From Pseudolysinimonas_A sp041984585 (GTDB lineage Bacteria > Actinomycetota > Actinomycetes > Actinomycetales > Microbacteriaceae), in NCBI GenBank assembly GCA_041984585.1, contig JBHIXX010000002.1:51012-115011 (forward strand): a DNA stretch of 64,000 bases, written 5' to 3'. Made by a program: the position numbers and the translations under genes. The notes beneath the pieces are model-generated. The model searched no databases and had not been told where the DNA came from. It saw only the letters and a list, made by a program, of their open reading frames with translations. Shown in pieces: positions 50,985 through 59,838 of this stretch. How positions within the stretch are numbered: the first letter of the stretch is position 1; every line of letters begins with the position of its first letter.

Positions 50985-51950
50985 ATGACGCCGACGACCG
51001 ACGGAGCCCCCGAGTCCTCGGCGGCGGCGCTCGCCCGGCGCGAGCAGGCCGCGGCCGAACTGGCGCGACGCGAGAAGGCCGCGCGGGACGACCGCATGCA
51101 CCCGGCGCTCGCGTCGAGCCTCGACGCCCTCATGTCAGTGCAGCGCCCGGTGGTGCTCGCCCACATCCGCGGCATCCGCGCGAAGCGCCCCGACGCGACG
51201 CCGGCCGAGATCCTGCGCATCCTCGAGGTGCGCTACCTCGCCGCGGTCACCACGGGCGGCGCCGCGGTCGGCGCGAGCTCGGCGATCCCGGCGGTCGGCG
51301 TGGGCGCCTCGCTCGTGCTGAGCGGGGTCGAGACCGCCGGGTTCCTCGAGGCGAGCGCGCTGTTCGCCCAGTCGATCACCGAGCTGCACGGCATCGCGAT
51401 CGACGACCCGGAGCGCGCCCGCACGCTCGTCATGTCGCTCATCCTCGGCGCGGGCGGCCGCGAGCTGGTCGCCCAGTTCGCCGGCCAGGCGGCCGGGGGC
51501 GGCACCAGCCGATCCGCCTACTGGGGCGAGATGATCACGCACAACCTTCCGCGCGCCGCGCTGGGACCGATCTCCGACCAGATCCAGAAGGCGTTCCTGC
51601 GCAAGTTCGCGGTCGCCCAGGGCAGTTCGGTCATCGGCCGGCTCATCCCGTTCGGCGTCGGCGCCGTGGTCGGCGGCACGGGCAACCACCTGCTCGGCCG
51701 GCAGATCGTGAAGGCCTCGCAGACCGCGTTCCCGCCGTTGCCCGCCGAGTTCCCGGCCAACCTCGACCCGCGCCCGCCGCGCGACCCGGACGAGCCGAGC
51801 CGCGTGCGCTGGGTGGTCGACCGGATGCTGCCGACCTACCCGATCGGCGAGCTGCGCAAGCGACTGCCGGGCCGGCCCAAGCCGCTCCCGCCGGGCTACG
51901 CCGGCTCCGTCTCCGTGGAGCGGACCGACCCCGTCGACGCCGCGGACTGA
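50985..51950 (+). CDS. uncharacterised protein, weakly EcsC-like
   Basis: 321 residues, starting 4 bases after the exporter ATPase stop. The N-terminus is a charged helix (ARREQAAAELARREKAARDD). A central hydrophobic region with Gly-rich turns (GASSAIPAVGVGASLVLSGVE; VIGRLIPFGVGAVVGGTGNH) resembles the EcsC family loosely. The C-terminus is Pro-rich and polar. I do not recognise a function; its place suggests a role with the polymer exporter. Confidence 0.78.
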   Translation: MTPTTDGAPESSAAALARREQAAAELARREKAARDDRMHPALASSLDALMSVQRPVVLAHIRGIRAKRPDATPAEILRILEVRYLAAVTTGGAAVGASSAIPAVGVGASLVLSGVETAGFLEASALFAQSITELHGIAIDDPERARTLVMSLILGAGGRELVAQFAGQAAGGGTSRSAYWGEMITHNLPRAALGPISDQIQKAFLRKFAVAQGSSVIGRLIPFGVGAVVGGTGNHLLGRQIVKASQTAFPPLPAEFPANLDPRPPRDPDEPSRVRWVVDRMLPTYPIGELRKRLPGRPKPLPPGYAGSVSVERTDPVDAAD

Positions 51951-52061
51951 GCCGCACGACACGGACTGAGCCGCCACCGGCTCGCGATCACGCCCGGTCC
52001 TCCACATCGACGATGGGGGCGCGCTGTCCCCCTCGCCGCGCCGCCTGTCGGGACCCGATCG

Positions 52062-52067
52062 TACGGT
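52062..52067 (+). promoter_or_regulatory. -10 box of the 88-aa gene
   Basis: TACGGT ending seven bases before the ATG at 52075. Confidence 0.45.
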
Positions 52068-52074
52068 CCGGCGC

Positions 52075-52341
52075 ATGGAGGCATACCCCGTCCCGTTCCA
52101 TCTCGACCGTCACGCGGCGCCCGTCCTGCGGTTGGTGAATCACTCGACCGAGACAGTGCGGTGGGTGCGGATCGAGCTCGATGGGCCGGGCGTCATCGCG
52201 TCGACGATCACCCCGCGCCTGCTCCCCGGCGATGGCATCGACCTCCGGGTTCGAGGCGCCGACCCGGCCCGCGAGACCCGCGTCGTCGTCCGCTGGCTGC
52301 GGGATGACGACACCCAGTACCTGTGGGGCGTTCCGTTGTGA
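52075..52341 (+). CDS. small protein of unknown function (88 aa)
   Basis: 88 residues, no membrane segment. APVLRLVNHSTETVRWVRIE and VVVRWLRDDDTQYLWG look like strands of a small beta sandwich. No family recognised. It has its own -10 box and ends 18 bases from the convergent XRE regulator gene, at the edge of the restriction-modification region. Confidence 0.7.
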   Translation: MEAYPVPFHLDRHAAPVLRLVNHSTETVRWVRIELDGPGVIASTITPRLLPGDGIDLRVRGADPARETRVVVRWLRDDDTQYLWGVPL

Positions 52342-52359
52342 CGGCCCGCCCGCCGGTGG

Positions 52360-52665
52360 TCAGGCGCCGGTGCGGCGGCGACGCTCGGCGACGAACTCGC
52401 GGGCGCTGAACGTCTCCGGGCGGCCGGGGAGCTGAGACGGCTCGATCCCGGCGATGAAGTCACCCGGGTCGGAATCCAGAGCCGCCGCCAGCCGAATGAG
52501 AGTGGTGATGTGGGGCAGCGCCTGCCCCCGCTCGTACTTGCCGATGTTCGACACGTCGATGCCGGAGAGATCCTGCAGCTCCCGCTGAGTCACCCCGACG
52601 ACGTGCCGCCGAGCCGCGATGCGCGCCCCCACGATCCGCGCGGCGTCGGATTCGGCTCGGGGCAT
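52360..52665 (-). CDS. XRE-family helix-turn-helix regulator
   Basis: 101 residues. ARIAARRHVVGVTQRELQDLSGIDVSNIGKYERGQALPHITTLIRLAAAL is a complete HTH_3 domain, and a short charged tail follows. It is divergent from the type III methylase gene, the arrangement of controller proteins that time restriction-modification expression. TAGGCA six bases before the ATG is a possible -10. Confidence 0.9.
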   Translation of the reverse strand: MPRAESDAARIVGARIAARRHVVGVTQRELQDLSGIDVSNIGKYERGQALPHITTLIRLAAALDSDPGDFIAGIEPSQLPGRPETFSAREFVAERRRRTGA

Positions 52666-52728
52666 CCTCCATGCCTATCCGCCCCGTGCGACCCGATCGA
52701 GAGTGTCAGCGCCTCATGCTTTTCTCAC

Positions 52729-52740
52729 TACGGTGTTAGT
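52729..52740 (+). promoter_or_regulatory. promoter/operator candidate of the methylase gene
   Basis: TACGGT (52729-52734) is a -10 candidate giving a leader of about 20 bases with the Shine-Dalgarno AGAGGA 4 bases before the GTG. The box lies in an ACTA-N6-TAGT inverted repeat (52727-52740), a possible binding site for the divergent XRE protein. Confidence 0.35.
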
Positions 52741-52760
52741 ACCCCATTCGAGAGGACGCC

Positions 52761-54626
52761 GTGGCGAAGTCACTCCTGGAAGAGCTGCCGAAGATCGTGG
52801 CGGCGGGCAAGGCCCAGGCACAGCAGATCCTCGAACAGCTGGACGGCCCGAGCAGGGTTTCTCTTCAGACGCGCGAGCTCGTCATCCCGAACCGGGCGAC
52901 GTCGGGTTTCGATCTGAGGGGCCTCGATGGCGAGGCTGGACTGCCCGATCAGCCGAATCGCCTGGTCTACGGCGACAACCTGCTTGCCATGGCCGCTCTC
53001 CTCGCTGGAGATGATGAACACCCGAGCCTGCGCGGCGCGGTCGACCTCATCTACATCGACCCGCCTTTCGATTCGAAGGCTGACTACCGGACGTCGATCA
53101 CGTTGCCGGACGGGGACATCACGCAGAAGCCGACTGTCGCCGAGCAGGTCGCCTACTCCGATACATGGGCCGACGGAACCGCCTCCTACCTGCAGATGCT
53201 GGTCCCCCGGCTCGTCCTCATGCGGGAGATGCTCTCGAAGCGGGGCTCCTTGTACGTGCATCTCGACGCCAACGTCGGGCACTACGCAAAAGTCGTGCTC
53301 GACGAGGTGTTCGGGAAGAAGTCGTTCCAGCGCGAGATCGTGTGGCGGATCGGGTGGATCTCGGGCTACAAGTCAGCGGCGAGGAACTGGATCCGAAACC
53401 ACGACGTGATCCTCTACTACGTCAAGGATCCGAGCGACGTCTACTTCAACAAGACCTACCTGCCCTACCCGGACGGCTATGTGCGCCGGGACGGCAACGC
53501 TCCCACCGGGCAGGGGTACCCGCTAGAGGACACCTGGAACGCGTCGGACCTCGACCGACTCGACTCGATCCAGATCATGAGCTTCTCGAAGGAGAAGGTC
53601 GGGTACCCGACCCAGAAGAACTCCTCGCTCGTTGAAAGGGTCATTACGGCATCGTGCCCGCCCGACGGGCTGGTCGCCGACTTCTTCGTGGGGTCCGGCA
53701 CCACTGCCGCGACGGCCGAGCGCCTCGGACGACGGTGGGTCGCAACCGACCTCGGCAAGCCAGCCGCGATGATCACCCGCAAGCGCCTCGTCGACCAGGA
53801 CGCGAAGCCGTTCCTCTACCAAGCGATCGGCGACTATCAATACGAGCAGGCGCGGAGCACCCTCGGCCGCAAGTTCCGCGTAGGAGATCTATCCCGCGTC
53901 ATCCTCGGCCTCTACGGCGCCCTCCCGCTTCCCCCCGAGGAGAACATCAACGGCGCGCTGGGGCGCATGCCCGACAGCTCCACGCTCGTCTACGTCGAGA
54001 GTCCGAGCCGACTCACGACCCCATCGACGCTGACCCGGGCTCAGGGGTACCGGGACTCGAAGTTGGGCGGCTTCGAGAAGGTCGTCGTTCTCGGCTGGAA
54101 CTTCCAGGCCGGAATCGGACAGGCGGTCGCCGCGCTCAAGGACCCGCGCCTCGAGGTGCGCGTCATCCCGGCGAACCTGCTCGACGAGATGAAGAAGAAG
54201 GGCGACAAGCTGCGTCGCCCCACCTTCTCCACGCTGCAGTACCTCGACGCGCACGTATCCCACCGCAGTCGGCGCGAGGACGGCCGCGAGGAGCTGGAGA
54301 TCGTGCTCGACAACTACGTGTTGCTCGACCCGGACGCGCTGCCGCTTCAGGAGGGTGAGAGCAAGGAGCGGGTCATCGAGGTGATGAACCGCGAGCCGCT
54401 CGCGCTCATCGAGTACTGGGCCGTTGACCCCGACTACGACGGCGACGTCTTCCGGTCGACGTGGCAGGACTACCGCGGGAACACGGATGCCGACGACGAC
54501 CCGCTGCGCACCGTCACCCGCGCCCAGCTCACGGTCGATGCCGCCGAAGGTCCGCGCCGCGTCTGCGTGCGCGCGGTCGACGTATTCGGGTTCGAGTCGG
54601 AGGTCGTCATCGAGGTTCCCGCGTGA
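52761..54626 (+). CDS. type III restriction-modification methyltransferase subunit (Mod)
   Basis: 621 residues from GTG. A beta-class adenine-N6 DNA methyltransferase: catalytic DLIYIDPPFDSKADY (motif IV, about residue 97) precedes the SAM-binding VADFFVGSGTTAATAERLGRRW (motif I, about residue 306). This order and the adjoining Res gene identify type III Mod. The variable region for target recognition lies roughly at 150-290, and a C-terminal extension follows to 621. The recognition sequence cannot be read. Base composition is less GC-rich than in flanking genes. Confidence 0.93.
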   Translation: MAKSLLEELPKIVAAGKAQAQQILEQLDGPSRVSLQTRELVIPNRATSGFDLRGLDGEAGLPDQPNRLVYGDNLLAMAALLAGDDEHPSLRGAVDLIYIDPPFDSKADYRTSITLPDGDITQKPTVAEQVAYSDTWADGTASYLQMLVPRLVLMREMLSKRGSLYVHLDANVGHYAKVVLDEVFGKKSFQREIVWRIGWISGYKSAARNWIRNHDVILYYVKDPSDVYFNKTYLPYPDGYVRRDGNAPTGQGYPLEDTWNASDLDRLDSIQIMSFSKEKVGYPTQKNSSLVERVITASCPPDGLVADFFVGSGTTAATAERLGRRWVATDLGKPAAMITRKRLVDQDAKPFLYQAIGDYQYEQARSTLGRKFRVGDLSRVILGLYGALPLPPEENINGALGRMPDSSTLVYVESPSRLTTPSTLTRAQGYRDSKLGGFEKVVVLGWNFQAGIGQAVAALKDPRLEVRVIPANLLDEMKKKGDKLRRPTFSTLQYLDAHVSHRSRREDGREELEIVLDNYVLLDPDALPLQEGESKERVIEVMNREPLALIEYWAVDPDYDGDVFRSTWQDYRGNTDADDDPLRTVTRAQLTVDAAEGPRRVCVRAVDVFGFESEVVIEVPA

Positions 54627-57580
54627 CCCCCGCGCACCCCGCGCCGGTCACCGGCGGCCCCGACCGGTTCCCGCTCGCCGAGTCGATCTCCGCCCTCCTC
54701 GCCGACGACCTTGCGGCACTCCAGGTCGGCGAGCCGAACGGCCTGCTCGACGCGGTCACGCCGACCACGGCCGAGCTTCTGCGCTGGTGGTTCCAGCAGG
54801 ACTACTGCGATGTGCGCTCGGGACTCAACTTCCATCGCGGGCAGCGGGACGCCATCCTCGCGGTGATCTACGCGCACGAGGTACTCGAAACCGAGAACCT
54901 GCTCGACCTCTACGAAAAGGTGTCGCGTGAGAGCGTCCTCGTCGACGGGATGCTCGGCGAGGTCACCGCGGAGCGCAACCGCCACCCGAAGTACGCCGCC
55001 AAGATGGCGACGGGGACCGGCAAGACGTGGGTGCTCAACGCGCTGCTCGTCTGGCAGTACCTCAACGCGGTCGCCGCCCCCGACGATCCCCGGTTCACGA
55101 GCAACTTCCTCGTCGTCGCCCCCGGTCTGATCGTCTACGACCGGCTGCTCGACTCGTTCCTCGGACGCCTCCGCGAGGACGGCACCCGCGACTTCTCGAC
55201 CAGCGACCTGTCGCGGTTCGCGGAACTCTTCATCCCCGACGACCGTCGCGACACCGTGCTCGGGTTCGTTCAGAGTTCCGTGGTGCCGAAGGCGGAGATC
55301 GGCCGCAAAGTGACCGGTGGCGGCGCGGTCGTGCTCACCAACTGGCACCTCCTCATGGGGCAGGACCCCGACGACCCCGAGGCGCTCGAGGACGACGAAG
55401 ACGAGATCGCGCCCGGTCTTGACCTCGACTGGAAGGAGGCTGCGGCGGCGGCGCTCCCGCTCTCCCCCGGTGTCGCCGCCGGGAACTCGCTCGACACGCT
55501 CGACCGACGTTTCGAGCGCGGTGAGAAGTTCCAATGGCTACTCGATCTGCCGAGCCTGATGGTGTTCAACGACGAGGCGCACCACGTGCACTCGGGAGGC
55601 AAGTCCGACCCGTCGTCCGAGGTGGAGTGGCAGCGGAGCATGAACGCACTCGCGGCGGGCAAGGGGCGGCGCTTCGTCCAGATGGACTTCTCCGCGACGC
55701 CGTACAACGAGACCCGAGGCAAGAAGATCTGGTTCCCGCACATCGTCGTCGACTTCCCGCTCGACGTCGCGGTGACCAGCGGGCTCGTCAAGGCGTTCGT
55801 GCTCGACAAGCGGCAGGAGATCGCGGCGCTCAAGAACGCCGACCTCGACTTCGCGGCAGAACGCGACGAGCGTGGACAGGTCGTCGGGCTCTCCGAAGGG
55901 CAACGGGTCATGCTGCAGGCGGGCCTCGCAAAGCTCGCAATACTCGAGAAGGAGTTCGCAGGGCTCGACCCCGACAAGCGCCCGAAGATGCTCGTCGTCG
56001 TCGAGGACACCAAAGTGTCGGAGCCGGTCGTCGAGTACCTGCAGTCGACCGGTCTCGCCGAGGACGACATCCTGCGCATCGACTCCGGCCGCAAGCAGGA
56101 GCTCGGGGCGAAAGACTGGGAGCCGGTGCGGGCCAAGCTGTTCGACGTCGACAACCGGGCCCAGCCCAAGGTGATCGTCAGCGTACTCATGCTGCGCGAG
56201 GGCTTCGACGTCAACAACATCTGCGTCATCGTCCCGCTCCGTGCAGCCGGGTCAGGGATCCTCGCCGAGCAGACCGTCGGTCGCGGCCTGAGGCTCATGT
56301 GGCGCGGCGAGCCCGTCGTCGAAGAACTTCGCGCAAGGAACCTCGAACTGCTGAAGCAGCGCAAGCCGCCAGCGAGCTACTACGACGTGCTGTTCGTCGT
56401 GGAGCACCCCGCGTTCGAAGCGCTCTATGAGAACCTCATCGGCGAGGGCGTGGCGGGCGAGATCGAGGGCGACTCGCCGACGCCCGGCGGCGATGTCGAG
56501 CGGATCGGTCTCAAGCCGGGATTTGAGGAGTTCGACTTCCATATCCCGTTCGTCGTCCGCAGTGCGGACGAGGAGATGATCGGCCCGCGCATCGACATCG
56601 GCGCGCTCGCGACGAGCACCATCCCGATCACCGACCTGCTCAAGGTGACGAAGAAGGGCGACACGTTCATCTCGCTCGAGCCCGCCTCGGGCGTACAGTT
56701 CGGCCCGTTCCGCGTGGATGGGGCGAAGATGACCGCCGCCGGCTACAACGACTACCTCCGCAAGATCGCCACCCGAGTCGGCGGCGCCGTCGACCGCTCG
56801 TTCACGAAGGCAGGGCACCTCAAGCAGAATCCGGACCCGTTCGCCACCCTCCAGGTGTCGGGCCCCGAACTCGTCGGCTGGGCCGACCGCTGTATCCGTA
56901 CTCGGTTCTTCGGCGGGATCATCGACCCGCTCGAGAACGAGCAGTGGCGGGTGCTGATGATCGATGACATCAGCGATCAAATCGCAGGCAATCTCGCCAC
57001 CGCCCTCGTCGCATCCCTCGACATCGAGATCACCGGCGATCCCGAGGTCACGTACCGCTCGATCTCCGAAGTCGATGCGATCTTCGTGCGCGAGACGTCG
57101 CGGGTCGACGTGCAGAAGTGCGTCTACCCGACACTCCCCATCCCCGCCCGCTCGGGCGGCCTGGAGAAGCTCTTCGTGGAGTGGGCGGATGCCGACGCCG
57201 ACGTCGAAGCCCTCGTGAAGATCCACGAGTACCGTCACGCGTTCCTGCGGCGCCCCTACCTCAAGGCCGACGGGATGCCGGCCCAGTACTCCCCCGACTT
57301 CCTCGTCCGCACGGCGTTCGACGTCTACGTCGTTGAGACCAAGGCGCAGACCGCACTCACCGAGGTCAACGTGAAGCGGAAGGCCGAGGCGGCCCGCGGA
57401 TGGTGCGCCCAGATCAACGAACTGCCGCCGGAGATGCGCGGTGAACGCGACTGGAACTACGTGCTGCTCGGCGAGAAGTCCATCCGCGAGTGGCACTCGA
57501 AGGGCGCGACGGCGAGCCAGCTCCTCGCCTATGCGCGCCTCCAGCCGCCCACGACCTCCGCGCAGACCGCGTTGTTCTGA
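54623..57580 (+). CDS. type III restriction enzyme subunit (Res)
   Basis: 985 residues from GTG 54623, overlapping the mod stop (GTGA). A superfamily 2 helicase: AAKMATGTGKTWVLNALL (Walker A, about 127), LMVFNDEAHHVHSGG (DEAH box, about 314), FVQMDFSATPYNE (about 357), ILAEQTVGRGLRLMW (motif VI, about 550). A C-terminal PD-(D/E)xK nuclease: YSPDFLVR and YVVETKAQT (about 890-910). It cleaves DNA after ATP-driven communication between two Mod-bound sites. All motifs are intact. Confidence 0.94.
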   Translation: MTPAHPAPVTGGPDRFPLAESISALLADDLAALQVGEPNGLLDAVTPTTAELLRWWFQQDYCDVRSGLNFHRGQRDAILAVIYAHEVLETENLLDLYEKVSRESVLVDGMLGEVTAERNRHPKYAAKMATGTGKTWVLNALLVWQYLNAVAAPDDPRFTSNFLVVAPGLIVYDRLLDSFLGRLREDGTRDFSTSDLSRFAELFIPDDRRDTVLGFVQSSVVPKAEIGRKVTGGGAVVLTNWHLLMGQDPDDPEALEDDEDEIAPGLDLDWKEAAAAALPLSPGVAAGNSLDTLDRRFERGEKFQWLLDLPSLMVFNDEAHHVHSGGKSDPSSEVEWQRSMNALAAGKGRRFVQMDFSATPYNETRGKKIWFPHIVVDFPLDVAVTSGLVKAFVLDKRQEIAALKNADLDFAAERDERGQVVGLSEGQRVMLQAGLAKLAILEKEFAGLDPDKRPKMLVVVEDTKVSEPVVEYLQSTGLAEDDILRIDSGRKQELGAKDWEPVRAKLFDVDNRAQPKVIVSVLMLREGFDVNNICVIVPLRAAGSGILAEQTVGRGLRLMWRGEPVVEELRARNLELLKQRKPPASYYDVLFVVEHPAFEALYENLIGEGVAGEIEGDSPTPGGDVERIGLKPGFEEFDFHIPFVVRSADEEMIGPRIDIGALATSTIPITDLLKVTKKGDTFISLEPASGVQFGPFRVDGAKMTAAGYNDYLRKIATRVGGAVDRSFTKAGHLKQNPDPFATLQVSGPELVGWADRCIRTRFFGGIIDPLENEQWRVLMIDDISDQIAGNLATALVASLDIEITGDPEVTYRSISEVDAIFVRETSRVDVQKCVYPTLPIPARSGGLEKLFVEWADADADVEALVKIHEYRHAFLRRPYLKADGMPAQYSPDFLVRTAFDVYVVETKAQTALTEVNVKRKAEAARGWCAQINELPPEMRGERDWNYVLLGEKSIREWHSKGATASQLLAYARLQPPTTSAQTALF

Positions 57581-57582
57581 CT

Positions 57583-57606
57583 GGGCGTGGTCCACACGCC
57601 ACGCCC
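57583..57606 (+). terminator. hairpin terminator of the mod-res operon
   Basis: GGGCGTGG and CCACGCCC pair perfectly around an 8-base loop, starting two bases after the res stop. No T tract. Confidence 0.6.
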
Positions 57607-57685
57607 CTCCGGTGTCGCGGCGGGCTGACTGCTCCACCGGTCGCCCGGCGCGACCGCCGTCGTTCCCCGGGCCTGTCCGCGCCGA

Positions 57686-57707
57686 ACATGTGCAGCACAT
57701 GTAGCGT
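57686..57707 (+). promoter_or_regulatory. promoter and palindromic operator of vapBC-like operon
   Basis: Perfect inverted repeat ACATGTG-CAG-CACATGT (57686-57702) touching the -10 box TAGCGT (57702-57707), which ends six bases before the antitoxin ATG. Typical of an autoregulated, leaderless toxin-antitoxin operon. Confidence 0.6.
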
Positions 57708-57713
57708 GGGAGC

Positions 57714-58001
57714 ATGCCGGTCATGTTGCAGGTGAGGAACCTCCCGGACGAGGTGCACGCACGCCTCAAGCAGCGCGCCGCCGAGGAGCGGATGACGCTC
57801 TCGGACTTCGTCGCGCGCGAACTCGCCCAGCTCGTCGAGTACCGGTCGAACGCCGAGATCCTGGCGGACTTCCGCCGCCGCAACCCCGAGCTGGCCGCGC
57901 GACTGCGCGACCTCGACGGAGCCACCCTGGTGCGCGAGGCGCGCGAGGAGGCGGACGCCGAAGTCGACCGCTGGATCGACGCGGGAGTCGACGGATCGTG
58001 A
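57714..58001 (+). CDS. VapB/FitA-like ribbon-helix-helix antitoxin
   Basis: 95 residues. VMLQVRNLPDEVHARLKQRAAEERMTLSDFVARELAQL is the ribbon-helix-helix domain of FitA-type antitoxins (the L-QVRNLP strand, then two helices). The acidic C-terminus (REAREEADAEVDRW) would neutralise the toxin. Its stop overlaps the toxin start (GTGA). Confidence 0.92.
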   Translation: MPVMLQVRNLPDEVHARLKQRAAEERMTLSDFVARELAQLVEYRSNAEILADFRRRNPELAARLRDLDGATLVREAREEADAEVDRWIDAGVDGS

Positions 58002-58369
58002 GGGCGGTGCTCGACGCCAGTGCGTTCGTGGACGACCTGCTGTTCGATCGAGCACATGGCGTCGACTTGGTCGATGCGCCGACGACGTTCGACATCGAAG
58101 TGCTGTCGGCCGTGCGGAAGGCCGAACTCCGGGGCCTGATCGACGCTCATGAGGCCGCCGACGTGCTCTCGGTCTGGAGCGCCATGACCATCCGACGCCA
58201 CGGCATCCCGCGACTGGCGTCGCGGATGTGGCACTTCCGGCACGACATCACCGCAGCGGACGCCTCGTATGTCGCACTCGCCGAGGCGCTCGATGTCCCG
58301 CTCGTCACCGCCGACCGCCGACTCGCCCGCACAGCGGCCCGCTACTGCGAGGTCATCGTCCCCGGCTGA
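57998..58369 (+). CDS. VapC-like PIN-domain toxin
   Basis: 123 residues from GTG. RAVLDASAFVDDLLF (first Asp), FDIEVLSAVRKAEL (Glu), ITAADASYVALAEALDVPLVTADRRLAR (second and third Asp) are the VapC active-site pattern. A site-specific ribonuclease restrained by the antitoxin before it. Directly follows the restriction-modification genes. Confidence 0.92.
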   Translation: MRAVLDASAFVDDLLFDRAHGVDLVDAPTTFDIEVLSAVRKAELRGLIDAHEAADVLSVWSAMTIRRHGIPRLASRMWHFRHDITAADASYVALAEALDVPLVTADRRLARTAARYCEVIVPG

Positions 58370-58411
58370 CCCGGGCACCCGCGCGGACGCGTCACCGGTC
58401 GGCCCGACGGG

Positions 58412-59707
58412 TCATTCGACGTCGGGCATCCCCTCGTCGTCCTCGTCGTCGAGGGGGTCGTGTTCCGACACACGCCGATCGCCGGCGTGGGTCGTGGCGG
58501 CCCGCTCCCAGGCCGCGTCGAGCTGCGCGATCGCGGCGTGGAACCGCGCCGTCGCGGCGCCCGGCGCGGTGTCGCCGAAGTAGCGCTGCGCCCAGTGCCC
58601 GAGCTTCGCCACCGACTCCGGGTCGTGCAGCAGCCGCTCCACCAGGTCGAGCACGTCGGGCGCGTCGGCGGCGTCGAGCCAGTCGGCGGCGCCGAGGAAC
58701 CCCTCTTCGTCGACCTCGGCGTCGGGCGAGGCCGGCCGGGTGACCGCGATGGGACGCCCGGTGGCGAGCCGGTCGTAGACCATCGCCGAGATGTCGGTGA
58801 TGGCGACGTCGGCGGCGGCGAGCTGCCAGCCGAGCGCGGGGCCGTCGTCGTAGACGTGCTGCGCCGACGGATCGGCGGCGTTGGCGGCGGCGATCGCGTC
58901 GACGATGCGGCGGTGGGCCGCCTTGTAGGCGCGGTCGATCACGCCGGAGCGCGGATGCGGCCGGTAGACCAGTCGATGGCGCGGCGAGGCGAGCACGGCG
59001 GCGGCGATCGCCTCACCGTGGGAGGCGATCGAGCCGTACGCGGCGGCGGGGCGGTCGCCCTCCCAGGTCGGCGCGTAGAGCACGACGGTGCGGTCGTCAT
59101 CCGGATACGGCACGTCGCCGGCGAAGTGGTCGGCCTGCGGGCGGCCGATCGGGATCGCCTTCGCGTCGAGGTCGTAGTCCCACAGCTTCCGGCCCAGCCG
59201 GTCGAGCGCCGCCTGACCCGCGACCAGTGCGTAGTCGTACGCCTTGAACTGGTTCGAGGTCATGTACATCTTGTCGCTCTCGCCGTGGTTGATGAACACG
59301 TGCCACATGCGTCCGTAGCGGAACATCTGGAAGTTCTTCGTGTTCTGGTTCACGTAGAGCACCATGCGCAGCTCCTGGTCGGCGACGAACGCCTCCAGGT
59401 CGACGACGCGACGGCGGTAGACCACGGGCACCGGGCACTCGTCGCGCAGGGCGAGGGCGGCGCTCGGGCTGCGGGCGATGACGACCACCGGATGCTCCCG
59501 CGCGAGCTCCGCCAGCGGCGCGTACCACTGGCGCATCTGGTACAGGTTCACCGACGTGTCGGCGAAGTAGACCGCGACGCGGAACGCGTTCGACGGCGGC
59601 GGACCCTCGACCTCTTCGATGTGCGCCAGCTCGGCACGGCGCCGCCGCGATCGGATCGCGGTGCGGATGACCTTCCGCGCCGCCTTCAGATCGCTCAGCA
59701 CCGACAC
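58412..59707 (-). CDS. CDP-glycerol glycerophosphotransferase-like protein (TagF family)
   Basis: 431 residues from GTG 59707 (TTCAAT six bases upstream). N-terminal basic helix, then the PF04464-type transferase: VFINHGESDKMYM (His in the HG motif), VVLYAPTWEGDR, YRPHPRSGV and VAITDISAMVYDRL. The last two differ from the usual DYSS form, so the substrate may not be CDP-glycerol. It probably polymerises or primes a phosphopolyol wall polymer at the membrane. The C-terminus is acidic. Confidence 0.85.
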   Translation of the reverse strand: MSVLSDLKAARKVIRTAIRSRRRRAELAHIEEVEGPPPSNAFRVAVYFADTSVNLYQMRQWYAPLAELAREHPVVVIARSPSAALALRDECPVPVVYRRRVVDLEAFVADQELRMVLYVNQNTKNFQMFRYGRMWHVFINHGESDKMYMTSNQFKAYDYALVAGQAALDRLGRKLWDYDLDAKAIPIGRPQADHFAGDVPYPDDDRTVVLYAPTWEGDRPAAAYGSIASHGEAIAAAVLASPRHRLVYRPHPRSGVIDRAYKAAHRRIVDAIAAANAADPSAQHVYDDGPALGWQLAAADVAITDISAMVYDRLATGRPIAVTRPASPDAEVDEEGFLGAADWLDAADAPDVLDLVERLLHDPESVAKLGHWAQRYFGDTAPGAATARFHAAIAQLDAAWERAATTHAGDRRVSEHDPLDDEDDEGMPDVE

Positions 59708-59713
59708 CTGACC

Positions 59714-59719
59714 ATTGAA
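59714..59719 (-). promoter_or_regulatory. -10 box of TagF-like gene, leaderless
   Basis: TTCAAT on the minus strand, six bases before the GTG at 59707. Confidence 0.4.
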
Positions 59720-59838
59720 CCAGCGCCCGGGTCGCGCGACCCCCGTCCGCTGCCCGCGGCATCCGCCGTGACAGAATCGTGACCGCGCCGCGCGCGGCGG
59801 CGCGACCCGCCCGGCCACGAAGGGACGTGCCGATCCGG

